Of a stretch of 64,000 bases of DNA, positions 9,176 to 18,152 are shown piece after piece. The notes beneath the pieces were generated by a model. That model did not search any database. It was not told where the DNA came from and saw only the letters and a program-made list of their open reading frames with translations. Numbering within the stretch: position 1 is the first letter of the stretch; each line of letters begins with the position of its first letter. The stretch is from Nonomuraea sp. NBC_00507 (lineage in GTDB: Bacteria; Actinomycetota; Actinomycetes; Streptosporangiales; Streptosporangiaceae). Made by a program: the position numbers and the translations under genes. The stretch spans positions 10,478,001-10,542,000 of the forward strand of contig NZ_CP107853.1 of NCBI RefSeq assembly GCF_036013525.1, written 5' to 3'.

Positions 9176-9237
9176 GCCGTCTACCGGCCGGCCGGGACGA
9201 TCCGGTGCCGTCTACCGGCCGACCGGCACGATCCGGT
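9176..9237. repeat. 31-bp tandem duplication of the GH95 gene's 3' end
   Basis: Positions 9176-9206 and 9207-9237 are direct repeats differing at two bases. The right copy encodes the last residues and stop codon of the GH95 enzyme (RIVPVGR-stop). The left copy lies downstream of the stop and would encode the same ending (RIVPAGR-stop) if read in frame. Confidence 0.85.
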
Positions 9238-11629
9238 AGTCCCCGCCGGGCCGGGTGCGGAAGGTCACGGTGTCGCCGTCGGTGGTGTGGGCGACCGGCC
9301 GCCCGCGATCCGTCGTGACCCGGACCCCGCCGCGGAACGCGTCACTCCGCAGGGTGACCGTGCCGCCCTCGTCGGCCGTCAGCCGCGCCTCGGACAGCCG
9401 CCCCGACGCCCACGTCAGCCCGAGGGTGTGGCCGCCGCGGGCACGCAGTCCGGAAACGCTGCCGTCGGCCCAGGCGGCGGGCAGCGCGGGCAGCAGGTCG
9501 ATCATCCCGAGGTGGCTCTGCAGCACCATCTCCGTCATGCCGGAGGTGGCGCCGAAGTTGCCGTCGATCTGAAACGGCGGGTGCGTGTCCCAAAGGTTGG
9601 CCAGCGTGCTGGTCTTCAGCTGGTCGGCCAGCAGCTTGTGCGCGCGGTCGCCGTCGAGCAGCCGCGCCCAGAAGTTGATCTTCCAGGCTTTGCTCCAGCC
9701 GGTGCCCGCGTCAGTGCGGGCGTTGAGCGAGACCTTGGCCGCCTGCGCCAGCTCCGGCGTCGTACGCGGCGAGACCTGCCGTCCCGGGTGCACCGAGAAC
9801 AGGTGGGAGACGTGCCGGTGGGTCTCCGCCGGGTCGTCGATGTCCTCCTTCCACTCCTGCAGCTGCCCCCACTTCCCGATCCGTAGGCCCGGGTCGAGCT
9901 TGGCCAGCACGTCGCCGGCGGCGTCCGCCTCCTTCTCCTCGCCCACCAGCTCCGCGGCCTCGCGCAGGTCGGTGAACAGGTGCCAGAGGATCTGCTGCGA
10001 CATCGCCGCCCCCGCCGTGGTGGGGCCGATCTCGGGGGATCGGCTGGGGATGGCGACGAGCCTGCCGTCCCTGGGGTCGGTCTGCAGGAAGTCGTGCCAG
10101 AACGCCGCGGTCTCCTTCATGACCGGGTACGCGGTCCGCTTCAGGAACTGCTTGTCCAGCGTGAACCGGTAGTGGTCGTAGAGCTGCAGCGACAACCAGG
10201 CGCCCGACTCGGGGAAGAAGTAGGCGGGATGGTCCCATGCCCCGGTGTGGCCGAAGACGTTCGAGGCGTGGTGGGCGACCCAGCCGTCCGCCCCGAACAT
10301 CTGCTTGGCGGTGACCCGGCCGGGTTCGCGTAGCCCGTCCACGTAGGTGTGCAGGGGTTCGGCGAGCTCGGCCAGGTTGGTCATCTCGGCCGGCCAGTAG
10401 TTCATCTGCAGGTTGATGTTGAGGTGGTAGTCCGCCTGCCATGGCGGGGCCTCGAGCACGTTCCACACGCCCTGGAGGTTGGCCGGCAGTGACCCGGGGC
10501 GGGAGGAGGCGATGAGCAGGTAGCGGCCGTACTGGTAGAAGAGCTGCTCCAGCGCCCGGTCGGCGGCCGGGGCGGTGCCGTACTGGGCGAGCAGGTCGTC
10601 GGTCGGCACGGCGGGCAGGCTGCCGCCGAGGTCCAGCCGTACCCGGTCGAACAGGGCGGCGTGGTCGGCCCGGTGCGCGGACAGCAGCTTGGCGTAGCCG
10701 CGGGCGGCGGCGGCGTCGACCCGCGCCGTGAGCTTGGCGTGCGGGTCCTCGCCCTTGTAGGCAGGGTAGTCGGGGGCGTAGTCGGTGCCGGTGCCGAGGA
10801 TGAGGACCACGGAGTCCGCGCCGGCCACGGAGACGGTCCCGTCGGGGTTATCGGTCCTGGTCCCGCCCTGGTTGAGGACCTGGAGCTGGGCCTCGTACGC
10901 CATCGCGTTGCTGGTCAGCGCCCCCTTGACGGTGACCCGGCCGCCGGCGGCCGTGGCGGTCGCCGAGCGGTTGGCGGGCACGGCGACCCTGGCGGTGAAC
11001 GTCACCCCGCCGGGCCGGGCGGCGGCGACCCGGGCCACGACCACGCCGGCCGGCGCGGAGGCGAAGTACTCACGCGTGTGGCGCACGCCGCCGGCCGTGA
11101 ACGACACACCGGCCACGCCGCGCGCGATGTCCAGCTCCCTGCGGTAGTCCGCCACCTGCGCCGGCAGCTCGGGGAAGGCGAGGCGCACGTCGCCGAAGCT
11201 CTGGTACGCGCCGAACCTGCGGTGTCGTGGCGTGTCCGACTTGTGCCCGAGCGCGGCCAGCACGTCGTTGGGCGAGATGCCGCCTTCCTTCCAGATCCGC
11301 TCCCTGATGGCCTCCAGCGCGCCGGGCCGAGGGGCGTCCCAGTTGCCGTAGGTGTAGTCGGAGACGCCGGGGCCGCCGGTCCACAGCGTCTTGTCGTTGA
11401 ATTGGAGCCGCTCGGCCTGCACGCCGCCGAACACGGTGGCGCCCATGGCGCCGTTGCCGATCGGCAGCGACCGGGTCTCCCAGCCTTGGTTGGAGTCGGG
11501 GGCCGGCTCGTCGTACCACAGCGTGTACGGCTGCGCCGCGTACCCGGCCTGCGCCTGCGTGGCCGGGACCACGGTCAGCGCCGCGCCGAGTGCGAGGGCG
11601 ATCGGCCCTGCCAGTAACCGTTTCTTCAT
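9212..11629 (-). CDS. Exported glycoside hydrolase family 95 protein (alpha-L-fucosidase type)
   Basis: An 805-residue exported enzyme. The signal peptide ends near ATQAQAG. The N-terminal beta domain carries LPIGNGAMGATVFGGV. The helical-barrel catalytic domain carries HLNINLQMNYWPAE (Asn404 and Asn406, matching the two catalytic Asn of GH95), the putative acid Glu533 in SRSPEIGPT, and Asp689 in FQIDGNFGAT. GH95 enzymes remove alpha-1,2-linked L-fucose, or L-galactose in some members. I chose the ATG at 11629, with AGGTG upstream. It lies 48 bp behind the GH97 gene, so both are probably one transcript. Linkage specificity cannot be told from sequence. Confidence 0.9.
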   Translation of the reverse strand: MKKRLLAGPIALALGAALTVVPATQAQAGYAAQPYTLWYDEPAPDSNQGWETRSLPIGNGAMGATVFGGVQAERLQFNDKTLWTGGPGVSDYTYGNWDAPRPGALEAIRERIWKEGGISPNDVLAALGHKSDTPRHRRFGAYQSFGDVRLAFPELPAQVADYRRELDIARGVAGVSFTAGGVRHTREYFASAPAGVVVARVAAARPGGVTFTARVAVPANRSATATAAGGRVTVKGALTSNAMAYEAQLQVLNQGGTRTDNPDGTVSVAGADSVVLILGTGTDYAPDYPAYKGEDPHAKLTARVDAAAARGYAKLLSAHRADHAALFDRVRLDLGGSLPAVPTDDLLAQYGTAPAADRALEQLFYQYGRYLLIASSRPGSLPANLQGVWNVLEAPPWQADYHLNINLQMNYWPAEMTNLAELAEPLHTYVDGLREPGRVTAKQMFGADGWVAHHASNVFGHTGAWDHPAYFFPESGAWLSLQLYDHYRFTLDKQFLKRTAYPVMKETAAFWHDFLQTDPRDGRLVAIPSRSPEIGPTTAGAAMSQQILWHLFTDLREAAELVGEEKEADAAGDVLAKLDPGLRIGKWGQLQEWKEDIDDPAETHRHVSHLFSVHPGRQVSPRTTPELAQAAKVSLNARTDAGTGWSKAWKINFWARLLDGDRAHKLLADQLKTSTLANLWDTHPPFQIDGNFGATSGMTEMVLQSHLGMIDLLPALPAAWADGSVSGLRARGGHTLGLTWASGRLSEARLTADEGGTVTLRSDAFRGGVRVTTDRGRPVAHTTDGDTVTFRTRPGGDYRIVPVGR

Positions 11630-11641
11630 GAGGGTGCACCT

Positions 11642-11651
11642 ATACATCGGA
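11642..11651 (-). promoter_or_regulatory. Leader decamer shared by the GH95 and GH97 genes
   Basis: The decamer TCCGATGTAT (minus strand) occurs exactly 13 bp before the GH95 start. The same decamer occurs at 13571-13580, 19 bp before the GH97 start. Its AT content stands out in this GC-rich DNA. It could be a regulator site or a chance match. Confidence 0.35.
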
Positions 11652-11677
11652 TGTGTGACAGATGGCAGATCGGAGGT

Positions 11678-13552
11678 CTATCGGTCGCACGTGGTGATCG
11701 CGGCGTGCCGGCGGCAGGCGATCGCCGCGTAGCCGCCCTCGGCGGGCACCGCCACGCTCAGCCGGTCGCGCGGCCCGTCGATCACGTGGCTCTCGCGTAC
11801 CAGGCCGTTCGTGCCGTCGCGGACGACCTCGACCAGCCACCGGCCGTGCAGCATGCTCAGCGGGACGTCCAGCGTGCGGGCCGCGCCGGACACGCCGGCC
11901 CCTATGAACCACCGGTCGCCGCTGCGCCGGGCCAGCACCACGTGGTCGGCCGGGCGGCCGGACAGCAGCCGCGTCTCGTCCCAGGCGGTGGGCACCTGCT
12001 CGAGGAACCGTTCGGCCTCGGGCCTGGTCTGGTAGGACTCGACGGTGCCGGCCAGGTTCTGCAGGCCGGACTCGTACGTCACCGCCAGCCCCAGCTCGTG
12101 CGCGTCGGACGTGGGCCGGCTCGGCCGGTGGAAGGCCATCGGCGTGTAGTCCATGGAGCCGATCACGTTCCTGGTGAAGGGCAGGGTGGTCAGGTGCGCG
12201 GTGGTGAGCGTGCGCTTCTCGCCGCCGTGCACGCCTTCCATGGTCATCACGTGCGGCCAGGTGCGGTGGATGCCTTTGGGGACGGTCGAGCCGTGGAAGT
12301 TGACCAGGAGACGGTTCGCGGCGGTGGCGGGCAGGATCTCGTCATACCAGCGCAGCCGCTCCTGCGACTCGGCGTCCATGAAATCGATCTTGACGCCGCG
12401 CACGCCCCAGCGGTTCAGCGTGGGCAGCCACAGGTCGCGTTCCTCGGGGGTGTCCAGGTCGCGGAAGTGCACCCAGACCAGGATCTCCACGCCCTTGCCG
12501 CGGCCGTACTCGACGAGTTGCGGCATCCAGCTGGTCGCCGGCCAGTCGGGGTCGGTGACGTCCCACTGGTCCCGCAGGAAGTACCAGCCTGCGTCCACCG
12601 CCACGTAGGGCCAGCCGCGCTGGGCGGCGTAGTCGACGTACCCCTTCTGGATCTCCAGGCTCTGCCCGGCCTCCCTGCCGCCCGCCAGCCACGTCCAGAG
12701 CACCTGGCCGGGCCGGATCCACGAGGTGTCGCGCACCTCGGAGTCGGGAGCGAGGTCGTCGACCAGCGTGGACTCGGTGACCGTGGCCAGGTCCCCGATG
12801 ACCAGCACCCGCCAAGGAGTCTCCCCCGCAGCCTGGACCTGCTGGTCCCACAGCTGCAGCCGGTACGTGCCGCTGCCCTCCTCGTGCGTCAGCCGCGGCC
12901 CCGAGTAACCCCCGCCCAGGGCCGACTCGGTGATCAGGAGGTGGCCGCCGCCGGTCTCGAACAGGGCGGGCACCATGAAGTCGGCCGCGGGCGCGCTCAG
13001 CGCCGTGTACTGGACGAAGGGGTTCTCATAGTCGCGGCGGTGCCGGGCCAGCCAGGCGGTGGCGTCCGGACGGAGGGTGAACGCGGACGTCTCGCGCAGG
13101 ACCGGCCCGTGGTCGCCCGGCCACTGATACCGGTAGGCGACGCCGTCCCTGGCGACCCTGACGACCAGGTCGAGCCGGGCGCCGGCGGCATTCTCGAAGG
13201 CGAACGTGGCCTCCCGCATGAGCGCCGACCGCTTGAGCCGCTTGCCGACGGTGGTGGTGTAGTGCTCGGTCACCACGCGTTCGCTGTCGTGCATGAAGCG
13301 CAGCCCTTGGGACAGGTCGGCCCGCTCGGTGACGAGGCCGACCGGGCTGGGCTCCAGGACCCGGGCGCCGTGGCGCTCGGCGGCCAGGGTGAGCGTGCCC
13401 GCCCCGGGGTCTAGTGCGAGTTCGGCCGCCGGGCCACCCGGGAGGCCGGAGACCCTCCAGCTCTGGTCGGCGGCCCGGGCAGGCAGGGCGGGGAGGAGAC
13501 AGAGGGTCAAGAGGAGTGCGGCGCACAGACGTAACGGCGTGGCGGTCGGCAT
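11678..13552 (-). CDS. Exported glycoside hydrolase family 97 protein, retaining type
   Basis: About 624 residues from the ATG at 13552, preceded by GCAGGAG. After a signal peptide ending ALPARAADQ come the N-terminal beta-sandwich, the central barrel and a C-terminal beta domain typical of GH97. GH97 contains inverting alpha-glucosidases that use two Glu bases, and retaining alpha-galactosidases that use an Asp nucleophile. Here GVRGVKIDFMDAE supplies Asp390 at the nucleophile position, favouring the retaining alpha-galactosidase class. It is the first gene of a pair with GH95. Together they could trim fucose- and galactose-bearing plant side chains such as xyloglucan; that substrate is inference. 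Confidence 0.85.
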   Translation of the reverse strand: MPTATPLRLCAALLLTLCLLPALPARAADQSWRVSGLPGGPAAELALDPGAGTLTLAAERHGARVLEPSPVGLVTERADLSQGLRFMHDSERVVTEHYTTTVGKRLKRSALMREATFAFENAAGARLDLVVRVARDGVAYRYQWPGDHGPVLRETSAFTLRPDATAWLARHRRDYENPFVQYTALSAPAADFMVPALFETGGGHLLITESALGGGYSGPRLTHEEGSGTYRLQLWDQQVQAAGETPWRVLVIGDLATVTESTLVDDLAPDSEVRDTSWIRPGQVLWTWLAGGREAGQSLEIQKGYVDYAAQRGWPYVAVDAGWYFLRDQWDVTDPDWPATSWMPQLVEYGRGKGVEILVWVHFRDLDTPEERDLWLPTLNRWGVRGVKIDFMDAESQERLRWYDEILPATAANRLLVNFHGSTVPKGIHRTWPHVMTMEGVHGGEKRTLTTAHLTTLPFTRNVIGSMDYTPMAFHRPSRPTSDAHELGLAVTYESGLQNLAGTVESYQTRPEAERFLEQVPTAWDETRLLSGRPADHVVLARRSGDRWFIGAGVSGAARTLDVPLSMLHGRWLVEVVRDGTNGLVRESHVIDGPRDRLSVAVPAEGGYAAIACRRHAAITTCDR

Positions 13553-13570
13553 GAGGGCTCCTGCAGCCGG

Positions 13571-13580
13571 ATACATCGGA
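13571..13580 (-). promoter_or_regulatory. Leader decamer upstream of GH97
   Basis: Second exact copy of TCCGATGTAT on the minus strand, between the LAL regulator and the GH97 start codon. It is listed with the copy at 11642-11651 as a candidate shared control element of the two hydrolase genes. Confidence 0.35.
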
Positions 13581-13658
13581 CCTATTTCCGGATCGTAAAC
13601 CCTCCGTTTCGGTATGGCCAGGAGGAGATCCGATCTCTTTCGCCGATCAAACAGTCCG

Positions 13659-16256
13659 TCAGAGGGTGAACAGCAGCTCGGCGAGCTCCGTCCGGTTGCT
13701 CAGGCCGGTCCGCTCGTACACCTGGACCAGCGTGTTGGCGACGGTCCGCCGGGAGAGCACCAGCTGGTCGGCGATGTCCTGGTTGCTCATCCCGGACGCG
13801 GCCAAATGGGCGATCTGCCGCTGCCTGGGGGTCAGCTCCGGCGTGGCCAGGCCTGTCAACACCGGAGTACGCGCGCCTGCGCAGCGGCGGGCCAGCTTCC
13901 AAGCGCGGGTCTCCGCGGCTCGCTGCTGCCGCACCAACCCTTGCCGCCCGTACGCCGCCGCCGACTGGGCGGCTGCCTCCGCCGCGTGCAGCAGCATGCC
14001 GAGCCCTTCGAAGGCGAGCGACACCGCCTCCAGCTCCTGGGGATCATCCGTGGCACCCGCGTGCCGGGCGAACAGCGGGGCCAGGTCGCCTTCGACCGTC
14101 GCGGCCAGCCGGGTGAGCCGCTCCGCGGCCCGGTCCACGGCACCGAGCCGGACGGCGTCGTGCAGGGCGTGCAGCTCGTAACCCGGCAGCCCGTCCGCCG
14201 CGTCGGCGGCTTCGAGCGCCGCCTCGACCGCTCCGGCCACGTCACCGGCGGCGGCGAGCATCCACGTCCGGGCCGACCGGAAGGCGAACTCGACCTGGTA
14301 GCCGATGCGCCGGCCCAGCTCCCCGGCCAGCTCCATGGCGGCCCGCGCCGCGGCCACGTCCCCGGTCAGGGCGTACGCGTGAGCCAGCTCGGCCAGGCAC
14401 AACGCGCCCTGCGGCGTCCGGCCTCGTAGCCGCACCGCCGCCTGCCTGCACAGCCGGACGGCCTCGGCAGGCCGGCCCTGGAGCCTGCACACCCAGGCGC
14501 GTAACGTGCCGAACAAGACCAGTGCGCGGTCCCAGCCCACATAATCCTCGCCGATGCGGTATCCGGCGTCGGCGAACCTGCGCGCCGCCACCAGATCCCC
14601 TGCCGCCACGGCGGCGACGACGCCGGCGTCCGCCAGGGCGGCCGTGAGTGCCGGCAGCCCCGCCGGCTGCGCGTCGACGGCGTCGAGCCCTTCGCCGGCG
14701 CGGCCCATGGCCCGGCGAACCCGTCCCTCGTGGATGAGGAGGCGCGCATCCAGCGACCCCAGGCCGATCTCGAGCCGGGTGCTGAGGGGGCCTATCCGGC
14801 GGATCTGCTCCACCGTCGCCCTGACCTCGTCGAACATGCCCATCGCCTGCTCGAAGGAGGTTCTGATCACCAGGACGCCCTGGCGCGACTCCGGCTCGGT
14901 CATCGTGTCGTACGCGTCCGTCAGCGCGGCCCGCGCCTCGGCCTCCCGGCCGAAGCCCCAGAAGAGGTTGAGCCCGTGCACGGACATCAGCTCGGCACGC
15001 GTCATGTCGTCGAGCGGCTCGCCCGCCACCTCACGCAGGACCGCCTCCGACTCTTCGTACCGGTCGGCGTAGTTGAGCACGGCGGCCAGCGCGGTGACCG
15101 CCGCGAGCCCTCCTCCGGCCGCCAGCGCGGCCCGCCCGAGTCTGGCGGCCAGGTCGAGCGCGCGTACGCTCCGCGCGACCTGGCAGGCCTCGACGAGCAA
15201 GGCAGGGTCGCCGGCCGTCCCGCTGTCGAGCCGCCAGAGCGCGACTCGGAGCACGTCCTCGCCGCCGCGGCCCTCGGCCTCCTCGACCGCGTCGGCCAGA
15301 CTCCGCAGCACTTCACGGGTGCGCAACGTGCCGCACCCGGCCCGGATCACCTCGCTGTAGAGGGGGTGCGCGAGCCGTACCGTCATCCGCTCCCTGGACA
15401 CGGTCACGAGCTGACGATCCTCCAGCCGCCCCAGCGTCGCCGACGGGACCAGCGTGGTCAGCACGTCCGCGGCCAGCGGCTCACCGTGGGCGACCAGTTC
15501 GAGCGCCGCCCGTTCACCGGCGTCGACGTCGCCGATCCGGCCCTCGATCAGCTCGCGCAGCCGCATCGTCACCGGGATCTCCCCCACCCAGTGCCACACC
15601 CCGTGCCGCTCGGCGAGCACGCCGCCCGCCTCACCGGCCAGCACGAGCTCACGCAGGAACAACGCGTTGCCGTCGCTCGCCCGCCACAGGCGCCTGACCG
15701 TCGGGGCCTCCACCTGCCCGCCCAGCGCTCCGGCCAGGACGAGCCCCGTCTCCTTGAGCGTCATCGGGGCCAGATCCAGGCGCGGCAGCAGGTCGTCCTT
15801 CCACAGCGCCGTCACCGCGTCGGGCGCCCGCTCGCCGCTGCGCGTCGTCGCCAGCACGCGTGCCCGGCCACCGGCCACCATGTGGTGCACCAGCGCGGCC
15901 GACACCGGATCCAGCAGGTGGGCGTCGTCCACCATGAGCACCTGGTGCTCGCGCCGCAGGACGTCGGCGGCCCAGCGGATCACGTTGCCGCTGGGCGGCT
16001 GGTCGGGCAGCAGATGTGCCATCGCGCCCAGCGGGACCTCCGAGGCCGCGGCCGTGGCCATGATCCAGGCCACGCCGCCGGTGTCGCGCAGCGCCTCGGC
16101 CGCCAGGCGGCTCTTGCCCGCGCCGGCCGGCCCGGCCACGACGGCGCCTCCGGATTCCAGTGCCGATCGGATGGCCGCGAGCTGGGTTTCCCGGCCGGCG
16201 AAAGGCCACGAGGAGCGCACATGGGGATGGTACGGGGGAAGATTTGAGTAGGCCAT
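13659..16256 (-). CDS. LAL-family LuxR transcriptional regulator with ATPase domain
   Basis: An 865-residue regulator. An N-terminal AAA/STAND ATPase carries Walker A GPAGAGKS (residues 42-49) and Walker B VLMVDDAHLL. A long middle region rich in helical repeats (TPR-like) follows. The C-terminal LuxR helix-turn-helix reads LTPRQRQIAHLAASGMSNQDIADQLVLSRRTVANTLVQVYERTGL. LAL regulators, such as MalT, bind an inducer and ATP and then activate nearby operons. This gene lies 106 bp upstream of the GH97-GH95 pair on the same strand, so it is the likely activator of those hydrolases. It diverges from the phosphotransferase gene. Confidence 0.92.
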   Translation of the reverse strand: MAYSNLPPYHPHVRSSWPFAGRETQLAAIRSALESGGAVVAGPAGAGKSRLAAEALRDTGGVAWIMATAAASEVPLGAMAHLLPDQPPSGNVIRWAADVLRREHQVLMVDDAHLLDPVSAALVHHMVAGGRARVLATTRSGERAPDAVTALWKDDLLPRLDLAPMTLKETGLVLAGALGGQVEAPTVRRLWRASDGNALFLRELVLAGEAGGVLAERHGVWHWVGEIPVTMRLRELIEGRIGDVDAGERAALELVAHGEPLAADVLTTLVPSATLGRLEDRQLVTVSRERMTVRLAHPLYSEVIRAGCGTLRTREVLRSLADAVEEAEGRGGEDVLRVALWRLDSGTAGDPALLVEACQVARSVRALDLAARLGRAALAAGGGLAAVTALAAVLNYADRYEESEAVLREVAGEPLDDMTRAELMSVHGLNLFWGFGREAEARAALTDAYDTMTEPESRQGVLVIRTSFEQAMGMFDEVRATVEQIRRIGPLSTRLEIGLGSLDARLLIHEGRVRRAMGRAGEGLDAVDAQPAGLPALTAALADAGVVAAVAAGDLVAARRFADAGYRIGEDYVGWDRALVLFGTLRAWVCRLQGRPAEAVRLCRQAAVRLRGRTPQGALCLAELAHAYALTGDVAAARAAMELAGELGRRIGYQVEFAFRSARTWMLAAAGDVAGAVEAALEAADAADGLPGYELHALHDAVRLGAVDRAAERLTRLAATVEGDLAPLFARHAGATDDPQELEAVSLAFEGLGMLLHAAEAAAQSAAAYGRQGLVRQQRAAETRAWKLARRCAGARTPVLTGLATPELTPRQRQIAHLAASGMSNQDIADQLVLSRRTVANTLVQVYERTGLSNRTELAELLFTL

Positions 16257-16297
16257 GCTCTACCCGGGATCGTGCGGAGCACGACACCGTGGTGCCC

Positions 16298-17359
16298 ATG
16301 ACCGCGATCACCCCGCTTGTACGGAAATATCTGGACGATGAGCGTGCAGAGGTGGCCTCCGTCCGGGTGGAGACGATGGATCACGCGGCCGGCACACCGT
16401 CCAGCGGCGGGCTGCGCCGGGTCAGCGGCACCACCACCTGCGGCCGTCCGTGGTCCTTCGTCGTCAAATCCATCCATTCCGCCCGGCACTGGCCGCACAT
16501 CGACTCCGTCCCCGAGCCTTTCCGTACGGAGTTCATCGGCGAGTTCCCGTGGCGTACCGAGGCCGACGTCTACACCGCAGGCCTCCCGATGCCGGCCGGG
16601 CTGCGGCTGCCCCGCCTGTTCCTCGTGGAGGACCTCGGGGACGACCGTCTCGACCTGTGGCTGGAGGACGTGCGCCCCGCGCCCGGCGAATGGGACCTGA
16701 CGAGGTACGCAGGCGCGGCACGGGGCTTGGGCCGGCTCGCCGGCCTGCGACCGGCCGGCGGGCCGCAGACCGACACGGCGCTACGGATCTACGTCACCAA
16801 GCGGATCATGAACCATGCGGTGCCCGCCCTGCTCGAGCCCGCCGTCTGGCGGCATCCCCTCGTCGCCTCGCACGCCGACCCGCTGCTCCAGATGGATCTG
16901 GACGCCTTGGCCCGCCATATTCCCGCGCTCCTCGCAGCCGCCGCGTCCCTGCCTCACACGATGGCCCACGGCGACGCCAGCCCGCAGAACCTGATGGTGC
17001 CCGTGGACGCACCCGGCGAGTTCGTGGCCATCGACTGGGGGTGGCAGGATCCCGTGCCGATCGGTTTCGACCTCGGCCAGCTGCTCGTCGGCCTGGCCCA
17101 TCTGGGGGCCACCGAACCCGGAGAGCTGCCGGTGATCCATCGGACGATCCAGGAGGCGTACACACGGGGCCTGGCGGACGAAGGAGTCGCCGGCGATCAC
17201 GTCGCCGCCGGGTACGTCACCACGCTGGTGCTGCGCAGCGCCTTTACGGCCATCCCCGTGGAGCGCCTCGGCGAACCGGTCACCGACGGCCTGCAGGACC
17301 TGTTCCGCAAACGTGTCGGCCTCGCCCGCTTCATCGCCGATCTCGGCCTCGCCCTCTGA
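16298..17359 (+). CDS. Aminoglycoside phosphotransferase (APH)-fold protein
   Basis: About 353 residues with the kinase-like APH fold. The catalytic loop reads TMAHGDASPQNLMVP (Brenner-type HGDxxxxN) and the metal site reads AIDWGWQDPVPIGFDLGQ. The N-terminal lobe is degenerate, as is common in the family. Substrates include antibiotics, choline and unknown small molecules, and none can be inferred here. I list the ATG at 16298; a GTG at 16289 with GGAG nine bases upstream is equally plausible. It ends 12 bp from the convergent IclR gene. Confidence 0.8.
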   Translation: MTAITPLVRKYLDDERAEVASVRVETMDHAAGTPSSGGLRRVSGTTTCGRPWSFVVKSIHSARHWPHIDSVPEPFRTEFIGEFPWRTEADVYTAGLPMPAGLRLPRLFLVEDLGDDRLDLWLEDVRPAPGEWDLTRYAGAARGLGRLAGLRPAGGPQTDTALRIYVTKRIMNHAVPALLEPAVWRHPLVASHADPLLQMDLDALARHIPALLAAAASLPHTMAHGDASPQNLMVPVDAPGEFVAIDWGWQDPVPIGFDLGQLLVGLAHLGATEPGELPVIHRTIQEAYTRGLADEGVAGDHVAAGYVTTLVLRSAFTAIPVERLGEPVTDGLQDLFRKRVGLARFIADLGLAL

Positions 17360-17370
17360 TCCGGGGCTCG

Positions 17371-18150
17371 TCACCGCCCGGCCGCGAACGGCGGCAGGGC
17401 GCGGGAGATGGCGCGGGCGCTGGTGCGGACGAGGTGGGCGAGCGCCTGCGTCGAGGCGGTGCCGTGGTGGACGACCAGGGACACGGCGGCGACGACCTCG
17501 CCCTCGGAGTCGTGGATCGGGGCCGCGACCGACAGCGCGTCCATGGTGACCTGGCGGTCGCTGACGGCGTAGCCGCGGGCGCGGGTGTCGGCGAGCGCGG
17601 CACGCACCTGGCGCGGGTCGGTCATGGTGCGTTCCGTGTAGCGCTGGATCGGGCAGGCCAGGACGAGTTCCTGCACGTCGGAGGGTGCGTACGCGAGCAG
17701 GACCAGGCCGACGCCGGTTGCCGTGAGCGCGAAGCGGTCGCCTACCCTCGTCAGCACCGGCACCGCTCCGCTGCCCGCGATCCGTTCCACGAACACGACC
17801 TCGGTGCCTTCGCGTACCGCGAGCTGCACGTTCTCGCGGGTCACCTGCGACAGGTCCTCCAGGTACGGCAGCGCCGCCTCGCGCAGGCCGAGGCCGCGCG
17901 GGGCGAGCGAGCCGATCTCCCACAGCCGCAGGCCGATGTGGTAACAGCCGGCCGGGTCCCGTTCCAGCGCACCCCAGGCCACGAGCTCCGCCGCCAGCCG
18001 GTGCACGGTGGACACCGGCAGCCCCGAGTGCCGGGACAGGTCGCTGAGCGTCAGCGAGCGCCGGTCGGGCGTGAACGCGCCGAGGATCTGCAGGGCGCGC
18101 GCCACGACCGGCCCGGTCCGGGCGACGGCTGACGGCATCGGCGGCTCCAT
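17371..18150 (-). CDS. IclR family transcriptional regulator
   Basis: A 259-residue regulator. The N-terminal winged helix reads LTLSDLSRHSGLPVSTVHRLAAELVAWGALER. The C-terminal effector-binding domain reads YTERTMTDPRQVRAALADTRARGYAVSDRQV and AAVSLVVHHG, as in IclR proteins. The ATG at 18150 falls 2 bp after the reductase stop codon, so it is probably the last gene of the oxygenase operon and translationally coupled. A second ATG at 18138, behind GGAG, is possible. It probably controls the catabolic cluster in response to an aromatic effector, which is inference. Confidence 0.88.
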   Translation of the reverse strand: MEPPMPSAVARTGPVVARALQILGAFTPDRRSLTLSDLSRHSGLPVSTVHRLAAELVAWGALERDPAGCYHIGLRLWEIGSLAPRGLGLREAALPYLEDLSQVTRENVQLAVREGTEVVFVERIAGSGAVPVLTRVGDRFALTATGVGLVLLAYAPSDVQELVLACPIQRYTERTMTDPRQVRAALADTRARGYAVSDRQVTMDALSVAAPIHDSEGEVVAAVSLVVHHGTASTQALAHLVRTSARAISRALPPFAAGR

Positions 18151-18152
18151 GG

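Noticed and set aside
6991..9318. Long plus-strand open frame across the acyltransferase and htpX genes
   Set aside because: It is low-complexity Arg/Gln/Pro/His sequence opposite two clear genes, with no motif or ribosome site.
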